From contig CAVRPP010000002.1 of the NCBI GenBank assembly GCA_963723165.1, positions 124,001 to 188,000 of the forward strand: a DNA stretch of 64,000 bases, written 5' to 3'. This DNA comes from UBA4744 sp963723165. GTDB taxonomy: Bacteria > Actinomycetota > Acidimicrobiia > Spongiisociales > UBA4744. The notes under the pieces are model-generated. The model saw only the letters and a program-made list of their open reading frames with translations, ran no database searches and was not told the origin of the DNA. The stretch's first letter is position 1. Each line of letters begins with the position of its first letter. A program made the translations under genes and the position numbers. Below are positions 57,943-64,000 of the stretch, piece after piece.

Positions 57943-58527
57943 ATGAAAACCCGACTGTTGATCGTGATGGCGGTGTTTGCCCTGATGGGTTCTGCGTGTG
58001 CTGGAGATGTCGCTGATGAGGCCGGAATCACCGAAGATGGGACCGCGGCCACGAGCACAACGGCGGATCAGGCGACAGACCTGACCACCCGCGAAACCTC
58101 AACCACCTCGGTCGAAGGCGCCGAGTCTGACGATCAAAGCAAATCGTCGGATCTGGCCGAACCCTCCGAAGGCTCCACGACGACCACTCGCGCGACCAAG
58201 GAGCCCGAGCGGGTACCGGACGACACCACCCCGCCGGTCACCGGTGAGACTCCCGCCGATCTGCTGGCTCAGATCATCGCCGACGCCGTCGCCCGGGCCG
58301 GAGTTGCCGACTCCGACGTGACGGTCGTTCGGGATGAGTTTGTGATCTGGAATGACGGTTCGCTCGGCTGCCCTGAGCCGGGCGTGATGTACACGCAGGC
58401 GTTGGTCGACGGTTACTGGGTAGTTCTCCAGGCAGGCGGCGCTGAGTACGACTACCGGGCCAACACCAAGGGCTACTGGTTCCTGTGCGAAGGTGCCGGC
58501 CTCCCCGGTCAGCCACCGTCCAGGTAG
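57943..58527 (+). CDS. Lipoprotein with low-complexity linker and small C-terminal domain
   Basis: Predicted surface lipoprotein of 194 residues. The signal ends in MGSAC (lipobox Cys near residue 19). A Thr/Ser/Glu-rich linker spans about 22-100. The C-terminal domain (about 105-190) contains LLAQIIADAVARAGVADSDVTVVRDEFVIWNDGSLGCPEPGVMYTQALVDGYWVVLQ, a pattern of small secreted actinobacterial proteins with two Cys that likely pair. Function unknown. A terminator hairpin follows. Confidence 0.78.
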   Translation: MKTRLLIVMAVFALMGSACAGDVADEAGITEDGTAATSTTADQATDLTTRETSTTSVEGAESDDQSKSSDLAEPSEGSTTTTRATKEPERVPDDTTPPVTGETPADLLAQIIADAVARAGVADSDVTVVRDEFVIWNDGSLGCPEPGVMYTQALVDGYWVVLQAGGAEYDYRANTKGYWFLCEGAGLPGQPPSR

Positions 58528-58545
58528 CGATTTCAGGTGACGCGG

Positions 58546-58571
58546 GAGCGGGACCCCGGAGGGTCCCGCTC
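58546..58571. terminator. Bidirectional hairpin terminator
   Basis: GAGCGGGACCC (58546-58556) pairs perfectly with GGGTCCCGCTC (58561-58571) around CGGA, followed by GTTCTGTTGG. It lies between the convergent lipoprotein and subtilase genes and could end transcription from both sides. Confidence 0.75.
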
Positions 58572-58593
58572 GTTCTGTTGGTGCTGTCTCTCG

Positions 58594-61500
58594 CTATGGG
58601 AGCGTGAACAGCAATGCTTCTGTGTCTTGTGTCGCTCCACCGCGAGCGCCTGCGCCGCGGTCGCCGTTGGTGACCAACATCAGGCCGAGCTCGGGGCTGT
58701 TCCCGGGCCAGGGCCCGTAGTCGATCACCGACAACCCGGCTGAGTCGTACATGTTGCCGGGCACGTCGTTCGGGATTCCTAAGAACTGCTCACCGAGCGG
58801 TGTCACGGTGAGGTCGTCAATCAGATCGCCCGGACCACCGAAGTAGAAGTCCTGTGCGAACACCGACATGTCGACGTTGGTGGCCAGTATGTCCGTTCCC
58901 GTCAAGCCGATCTGTTCTCCGCAGATCAGCAGCACCGTGTTGCCGGTATTCGTGGAGTGCTCCGCGAAGAAGAACGCCGAGGCTGTGCCTGCGTTGTAGT
59001 CCAGCGCCCACGCGAGCTGGCGGCCGTCACCGATCTGGTTGAAGCCTGGCGGCGCAGCCGACGCATCCCTATTAAGAACGGTCGCATCGACCTCGCCGTC
59101 CTGGTCGATGTCCAGGTCGATGATGAAGCTCACCGGCACCAGGTGCGACTGGCGCTCCCACGTATTGACTGCGAAGGCCCAGAGGAAAGAGACCGGCGCA
59201 TCCGAATCGGTGCAGAAGTTCTCATTCACCTCCTCCGTTGTCGGGTTGTCGGACACGATGAAGGTGTTGATACCCACCGCCCGGATATCCGGGGTCGGTT
59301 CGCCTTGACCCTCTGCACCCTCCGGTTCGTTCCCCGAGATCGCCAGCAGTGCATAGGCGTCGTTCTGCGCCGTCCCTACACCGGTGTTGTCGAGCCCGAT
59401 TACCTGCGTGAACGAGCCGGTTATCAGCTCCGTCGTATCCGGTACCACCCTGGCTGCCTTGCGGGGCAAGACCTGCCACGCCAGGTGGAGGTCGTCGAGG
59501 CTCTCGGTTGATGGATCATCGAGGAGCAGGTATCCGTCGTACTCGACCAGCGTCAACGCGTCGCCGCTGGCGCCCAGCGAACCGGAGTTCAGCGACCAGT
59601 CGCGCAAGGTCGGACCATCGATCGTCATCGTCACCTCAAACGTTGCCGTGTCGTTCGGTGGCACGCTCACCGTGAGAGGAGCCGAGACCGAAACTGCTCC
59701 ATTCGCCATGTCGTCGGCGAATCGGAACGTCGGAGTGATGTTGTAGGTGATGCCGGTTCCCTCGTAGTTCTGGACGGTGACTTCACGCGTCAGCGTGACC
59801 GAGGAATCCGCCACGTCGTGGAACCTGAACGAGAGCGATCCGGTGAGATCCTCCGAGTCCCATGCCGCCGCCGGTGCGTCGAGGGCACGTTTCACGCGCA
59901 CCTCGCCGCCACCGATCCGGGTGATCGGAGCAAGATCACCGCCGAAGAACACCGGCACATTCATGATGTGCGTTTCGGCAGTGTTCATGAGCACCGACTT
60001 GATCTCGGCCGGACTCCGATCCGGGTATGCATCGAACAACAGCGCCGACGAGCCGGCCACCATCGGTGTGGCGCCGGAGGTTCCACCGAACGGTCCTGTG
60101 TCGGTTCCGGTACCGGCAATCGCCGAGACCGAGGCGCCCGGCGCTCCGATATCCGGCTTGATCGTGTTGTAGCCACTCACCGGGCCACGAGCCGACGAAC
60201 CGACCATGTGACCGACCAGCGGAATTCCATCTGCCGGATCGAACACAACATACGTGTCGGGCAGGCCGCTCTTCAACCGATTCGAGTTCGCCTGGCTGAT
60301 CATGAATCCGGGAATATCGATCGGACGATCGCCGCCGTCGCCGCCGTTGAACGGGTCTCCGGGGGCAATCAGCCCGATGATTCCGGCTTCGCCGCCACCC
60401 TGGCTGATATTGCTGATCTTGAGGGTGAAGTTGCAGCCTCCCCGATCAACCAGAACAATCATGTCGGTCAGCGATTCTGGCGCGAATGGGGCACAACCAT
60501 CGAGGTTGCCACCTGCTCCGTCAGCGTACTGGATGAGTCCTTGGGCAACGCCGTAGTCGTCCAGCGGCACCGACCAATCCTGGAAGACGGCCGGGTAGGT
60601 CCCCTCAATAGGACCGGGGGCAGTGACTTCCATGAGCGGTTGAACCGCGGACGGAACTGCCGTCTGAGCGACTGAAAACGCCGAGTAGGCCCCACTCGGT
60701 GAGTCAACGATGTACGGTTTGTCGGCCGCATTGCCTGCGGCGGTGACCGAAAGGACACCGACCGCAGAAGCAAGCTCAACCGCATATGAGAGGTCATCGT
60801 CAAAAGGTTGTCCGTAAAGCGAGCCAAGCGACATATTGACGACATCCATGTGATCGGATGTGTCACCGTCGCCGTCGGGGTCAACGGCGAAGTCCATGCC
60901 CTGGAGCAGTGCTACACCGCTGCATGCCGTTGAGAACGATGCGCAAACCTTCACTGCATAGATGTCAGCACCCGGTGCTACTGCATGGATGATGTCGGCG
61001 ACATGCGTGCCGTGTCCCTCGATATCGATCGGGTCCAGATCCGGCTTCAGCGCCGGGCTTCCTTCCCCTCCGACCCAGAACTCGCCGACAAAGTCGTAGC
61101 CGCCAACCACTACATCAGTCGGATAGAGCAACTTGCTCAGGTATCGATCGGTGATGTGCGTGTTCTTGCCGCTCTGGGGGACCTGGCCGTACGCCTTCTC
61201 CCAAGCGTGCACAGTTCCGGGGCCTCCCAAACTTGCGTGGGTGTAGTCGACCCCGCTGTCGAGAACCGCCACCTTGACACCCTCACCCGTAAAACCGGCG
61301 TCCTGAACTTGGGTCGCTCCGATGTAGGGAACGGTCTCGGAAAGATCCATTTCGTAGTCGACCACCGGCCGCACAGAGATGACGCCTGATTGGGCAGCGA
61401 CTTCAGACAACGCGGATGCGTCGACCTCGATCATGACCGCGTTCAGGGCTTTCTGAACCGAACCGAGTTCTGTGGCTCCTAGGCCTATCGCCTTGCCCTT

Positions 61501-61824
61501 GAAAGCTTTCTGCTGTTTTTCTATCTTCTTGAGCTGGGCCTTCTGGGCATTCGGGCTCTTTCCGTCGGCAGCCAGCACCGCAACAGGAGTTTCCTCCAGC
61601 TGGACGACCACTTGTTGACGGCCGCTGGAACCGACCAGCCTGGTATCAAGAGCTCCGAAGCCCCCGATGCTGGCATTGGTGATCGGCGAGTCCAGTTTCA
61701 GACTCTCGATTGAATCCGGCAGCTGCCGATCGAATCGATCCGGTGCTGCCTCTTGCGCTCCCGTCGGCACTGCCAGTGCCAACATGGTCAAGAGCGCGAC
61801 AACGAGTACAACGAAACGTTTCAC
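58594..61824 (-). CDS. Secreted subtilisin-family (S8) serine protease with PA insert
   Basis: Large extracellular protease of 1076 residues. A cleavable signal (to VPTGAQ, about residue 24) is followed by an inhibitor-like prodomain (about 60-155) and the S8 domain. The catalytic triad is Asp189 (AVLDSGVDYTH), His271 (GHGTHVADI) and Ser583 (GTSGATPMVAG). A protease-associated domain (about 400-540, VLVDRGGCNFTLK) is inserted between His and Ser, as in vacuolar/C5a-type subtilases. The about 450 residues after the catalytic part look like beta-sandwich domains (fibronectin-like) with no wall anchor. It is divergent from htpX across a 185-base gap. Confidence 0.92.
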   Translation of the reverse strand: MKRFVVLVVALLTMLALAVPTGAQEAAPDRFDRQLPDSIESLKLDSPITNASIGGFGALDTRLVGSSGRQQVVVQLEETPVAVLAADGKSPNAQKAQLKKIEKQQKAFKGKAIGLGATELGSVQKALNAVMIEVDASALSEVAAQSGVISVRPVVDYEMDLSETVPYIGATQVQDAGFTGEGVKVAVLDSGVDYTHASLGGPGTVHAWEKAYGQVPQSGKNTHITDRYLSKLLYPTDVVVGGYDFVGEFWVGGEGSPALKPDLDPIDIEGHGTHVADIIHAVAPGADIYAVKVCASFSTACSGVALLQGMDFAVDPDGDGDTSDHMDVVNMSLGSLYGQPFDDDLSYAVELASAVGVLSVTAAGNAADKPYIVDSPSGAYSAFSVAQTAVPSAVQPLMEVTAPGPIEGTYPAVFQDWSVPLDDYGVAQGLIQYADGAGGNLDGCAPFAPESLTDMIVLVDRGGCNFTLKISNISQGGGEAGIIGLIAPGDPFNGGDGGDRPIDIPGFMISQANSNRLKSGLPDTYVVFDPADGIPLVGHMVGSSARGPVSGYNTIKPDIGAPGASVSAIAGTGTDTGPFGGTSGATPMVAGSSALLFDAYPDRSPAEIKSVLMNTAETHIMNVPVFFGGDLAPITRIGGGEVRVKRALDAPAAAWDSEDLTGSLSFRFHDVADSSVTLTREVTVQNYEGTGITYNITPTFRFADDMANGAVSVSAPLTVSVPPNDTATFEVTMTIDGPTLRDWSLNSGSLGASGDALTLVEYDGYLLLDDPSTESLDDLHLAWQVLPRKAARVVPDTTELITGSFTQVIGLDNTGVGTAQNDAYALLAISGNEPEGAEGQGEPTPDIRAVGINTFIVSDNPTTEEVNENFCTDSDAPVSFLWAFAVNTWERQSHLVPVSFIIDLDIDQDGEVDATVLNRDASAAPPGFNQIGDGRQLAWALDYNAGTASAFFFAEHSTNTGNTVLLICGEQIGLTGTDILATNVDMSVFAQDFYFGGPGDLIDDLTVTPLGEQFLGIPNDVPGNMYDSAGLSVIDYGPWPGNSPELGLMLVTNGDRGAGARGGATQDTEALLFTLP

Positions 61825-62009
61825 GAGATGCCCTCCTCGTATCTCTTCCCCGGTTACGGGGGCCCTCCCAGGCCCACTTTTTTTACCCTAGTCCAATCAG
61901 GGGCTGCCCGCTGAGTGCGTTTTCGCGACCACCCATTCACAAAGGCGCATGCGTTTGGGGCCGATATGTCATCGCACAATCCCGCCATCTCATTACCATC
62001 TTGAGCACG

Positions 62010-62858
62010 ATGAATAACCTGAAAACCGTCGGATTGTTGGCCTTCATGAGCGTCCTGGTGGTGCTCGTTGCTCAGGCTTTTGGCTACTCGCCCTGGATCG
62101 GACTCGGTATCGCCGGAGTCTTTAACTTCTTCGTCTACTTCTTCTCGGCCAAGATGGCTCTCGCGGTCAGCAAGGCGAAGCCGGTTGAAGAGCACGAACT
62201 GCCACAGGTGTACGCCATTGTGAGGAACCTGGCCACGCAGACCAACATGCCGATGCCGAAGATCTACCTGATCGACTCGCCGCAACCGAACGCCTTCGCC
62301 ACCGGCCGCAACCCCAAGAACGCGGCCGTGGCCGTTACCTCCGGGATCATGCAACTGATGACCTACGAGGAACTGGAAGGCGTGCTGGCCCACGAACTGG
62401 CCCACGTGCGCAACCGGGACATCCTCATCTCGTCCATCGCCGCCATGCTGGCAGCTGCTTTGTCGATCTTTGCCCGGATGGCTTTCTGGGGCGGGGGCCG
62501 GCGACGGGGTAACGATGCCATCAGCGGGATAGTCGCGATCCTCAGCCTCATCCTCGCCCCGCTCGCGGCGATGCTGATCCGGATGGCGATCTCCCGGGCC
62601 CGCGAGTACCAGGCCGACGCCTCCGGGGTGGCGATCACCGGACAGCCGCTCAACCTGGCCAGTGCTCTACGCAAATTGGAGATCGGTACCTCCCGTATTC
62701 CGATGAACGTCAATCCGGCCGTCAGTCAGTTGTTCATCGCCGACCCGCTCAAAGCGTTCGGCAAGCGCGGGGGCGGCGGCCTCGGCCGCATGTTCTCGAC
62801 CCACCCGCCCATCGAAGACCGGGTGCGGCGCCTCGAAGAGATGCAGTACAAGGTCTAG
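62010..62858 (+). CDS. htpX: HtpX-family membrane zinc protease
   Basis: Membrane quality-control protease of the M48B family, 282 residues. It has two N-terminal helices, the zinc motif HELAH (128-132) followed by VRNRDIL, two further helices, and the third zinc ligand Glu in REYQADASG near residue 203. The C-terminal STHPPIEDRVRRLEEM is the family end. The frame continues upstream of the ATG at 62010 without homology. It is joined to the next gene by a TAGTG stop/start overlap. Confidence 0.94.
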   Translation: MNNLKTVGLLAFMSVLVVLVAQAFGYSPWIGLGIAGVFNFFVYFFSAKMALAVSKAKPVEEHELPQVYAIVRNLATQTNMPMPKIYLIDSPQPNAFATGRNPKNAAVAVTSGIMQLMTYEELEGVLAHELAHVRNRDILISSIAAMLAAALSIFARMAFWGGGRRRGNDAISGIVAILSLILAPLAAMLIRMAISRAREYQADASGVAITGQPLNLASALRKLEIGTSRIPMNVNPAVSQLFIADPLKAFGKRGGGGLGRMFSTHPPIEDRVRRLEEMQYKV

Positions 62859-63382
62859 TGGCGGTCTTTGAGCTCTCCATTGAAACCGGGGCGGTGATCG
62901 CTGCCTTCGCCGGTGTTCTGGGAGGCCTCTGGGGCGGGTTGGTAAGCGTCCGGGCCGCCACACGCGGACCGCAATGGGCTCTCGAGTACCTCAAGAAGTC
63001 CTATCCGATCATGATGGTCCTGGTCGTGGTCAGCATCGCTGCGACGCTGCTGGTCACCCCCGGATGGGTGGGAATCAGCCTCGTGTACGTCAGCGGGATA
63101 GTCGCCTGGATGGCCCGCAGTGTGTCCAAAAGTCTCGAGCGGGTGCGAGTGGCGGGATCGTTCGAGCCGCTTCCGCCCGATCGTCAGGCTGCAATTCTCC
63201 TACGGGCGGCCCGATGGCTATTGATCGGTGGCGCCCTCATCGTGGTCGTCGCCATCGTGGATTACACGTGGAGAGGATGGCCGGCCGCATTCGATCTGAT
63301 CCTGGCGGCCACGCTGCTTGTGCCCGGGTTCCGGATCAGGAAACAGGGCGAGGCGCTGGCGGGTCAAGGCGAAGGGGAGTAA
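62858..63382 (+). CDS. Hypothetical four-helix membrane protein
   Basis: Starts with GTG overlapping the htpX stop, so it is probably translated with htpX. The 174 residues have hydrophobic segments at about 10-30, 50-67, 70-90, 120-137 and possibly 145-158, and a cytoplasmic loop with RSVSKSLERVRVAG. No family was recognised. Its coupling with htpX suggests a partner in membrane protein quality control, but nothing in the sequence proves it. Confidence 0.7.
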   Translation: MAVFELSIETGAVIAAFAGVLGGLWGGLVSVRAATRGPQWALEYLKKSYPIMMVLVVVSIAATLLVTPGWVGISLVYVSGIVAWMARSVSKSLERVRVAGSFEPLPPDRQAAILLRAARWLLIGGALIVVVAIVDYTWRGWPAAFDLILAATLLVPGFRIRKQGEALAGQGEGE

Positions 63383-63598
63383 GGGCCTCTACGGGCATCG
63401 ATTCTGTTCAACCCCCTACCCCAGCGGCTGCGCCGCTGCGGTACTTTCCGCCTTCCAGGGGGACTATCTCAGACACGCCTCTCCCTGTTGGGTGCCAGCT
63501 CTCGCTTTCCACCCTCTCCGCGTCGCTGCCTCGGGCAGCGACGCGCCCTCTCCCGCCGGCGGGAGAGGCTAAGAGAACGCTGCCTGTGTTCTCTTTTG
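63383..63598. repeat. Gene-free gap with palindromic element
   Basis: A 216-base gap with no credible gene. It holds GCAGCGGCGC-type short inverted repeats near 63424-63440, GTCGCTGCC-TCGG-GCAGCGAC (63523-63544), and a perfect 22-bp palindrome at 63547-63568 centred on CCGCCGGCGG, the same core that sits inside midA at 56987-57008. Confidence 0.65.
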
Positions 63599-64000
63599 CT
63601 ACCTGCCGGGGACTTCGACGGTGTAGGTGTCGTTGCCGGGGATGAACCAGGCGGCCTGGGCTCCGTACCTTTCGAGGCCGTCCATCAGAATCCGGGCGCC
63701 GGGGTTGCCGTCGGCTCCGACGATGATGAGGCGTCCCTCACTGTCGGAGACCAGGACCCATTCACCGTCCGGTGACCATTGCGTGTCGATGAAGCTGTAG
63801 TCGGAGGGGGCGTCTTCAACGGTCAGGATGGTCTGATCTGTCCCGTCCAATCGCACGATGACCGACGACTCCCCGCCGCGGAAGCCTTCGGTGAAGACCA
63901 TGGCACCGTCGGCCCGCTCCTGCCTCACATTCGACGGATATGGAAGAGGGCCCGGTTCCTCGCCGGTTTGATTGCCCTGAGGAATGCGCTCAACTTCGGT
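63599..64000 (-). CDS. C-terminal part of a beta-propeller-like protein (5' end beyond window)
   Basis: The frame is open to the right edge, so the gene starts outside. The visible 133 residues contain TolB/WD40-like blade segments: SSVIVRLDGTDQTILTVED, FIDTQWSPDGEWVLVSDSEGRLIIVGADG and GAQAAWFIPGNDTYTVEVPGR at the end. The WSPDGEW signature is typical of TolB-like propellers that bind peptides or sugars. An in-frame GTG at 63928 is probably internal, because in-frame sequence with normal residue use (EEPGPLPYPSN) continues before it. Confidence 0.7.
   Translation of the reverse strand, partial: TEVERIPQGNQTGEEPGPLPYPSNVRQERADGAMVFTEGFRGGESSVIVRLDGTDQTILTVEDAPSDYSFIDTQWSPDGEWVLVSDSEGRLIIVGADGNPGARILMDGLERYGAQAAWFIPGNDTYTVEVPGR

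Noticed and set aside
61859..61888. Hairpin plus T-run (GGGCC..GGCCC then TTTTTTT) as a terminator
   Set aside because: It lies in the 5' leader of the minus-strand subtilase and no plus-strand gene ends just before it; likely promoter-region sequence or chance.

Overview
The window looks like a high-GC actinobacterial chromosome segment, most likely from the Acidimicrobiia or a neighbouring lineage. This is an inference from several signs: a luciferase-like (F420-type) oxidoreductase, Thr/Glu-rich lipoprotein linkers, a septum-formation-domain protein with a zinc ribbon, GTG starts, dense genes with ATGA stop/start overlaps, and a Thermus/actinobacterial style of respiratory genes. No rRNA, tRNA, CRISPR array, transposase or phage gene was seen.

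Layout. 1-7140: a cytochrome c gene cut by the left edge, followed by narGHJI, a cytoplasm-facing molybdenum nitrate reductase (or nitrite oxidoreductase) operon. 7335-8862: a luciferase-family oxidoreductase and mobA, which makes the guanylated molybdenum cofactor that NarG needs. 9126-10918: a copper-delivery operon (two Sco proteins and PCuAC). 11062-14661: a lipoprotein, an ABC-2 transporter pair, a cytochrome c gene remnant and a membrane protein. 14782-19454: a two-component system and a secreted M23/LVIVD-repeat protein. 19766-27007: a divergent respiratory island with a ba3-type oxidase (including a 48-residue subunit IIa) on the minus strand. On the plus strand it carries a six-gene cytochrome b/Rieske complex that includes a GltD-like flavoprotein with ferredoxin clusters. 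27090-34232: YCII protein, ArsR regulator, small membrane protein, GltBD. 34489-43722: FTR1 iron permease, methyltransferase, RND transporter with its TetR regulator, septum-formation-type protein, phosphodiesterase, ethylbenzene-dehydrogenase-type haem lipoprotein, haloalkane dehalogenase. 43867-53952: an 11-gene complex I operon, nuoABCDHIJKLMN, without nuoEFG. 54062-64000: DinB protein, glycogen branching enzyme, MidA-family methyltransferase, lipoprotein, subtilase, HtpX, a membrane protein and a truncated beta-propeller-like gene.

How it fits together. Most of the window encodes one branched respiratory chain. Complex I without its NADH module, together with the flavoprotein-bearing bc complex, joins ferredoxin or NAD(P)H to the quinone pool. 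The bc complex passes electrons to membrane-bound cytochromes c, and from there to the ba3 oxidase (O2) or the Nar enzyme (nitrate). The nar cytochrome and the bc-operon cytochrome are clear paralogues, so the two branches probably share an interface. The Sco/PCuAC operon serves the oxidase copper sites and MobA serves NarG. The same parts list could also run backwards, with nitrite as donor and electrons pushed up to NAD(P) or ferredoxin; sequence alone cannot decide.

Odd points: two genes (the flavoprotein and the TetR regulator) carry single-base frameshifts at GCGC tracts. A palindromic repeat family is scattered between genes, and one 108-bp copy sits in frame inside midA.
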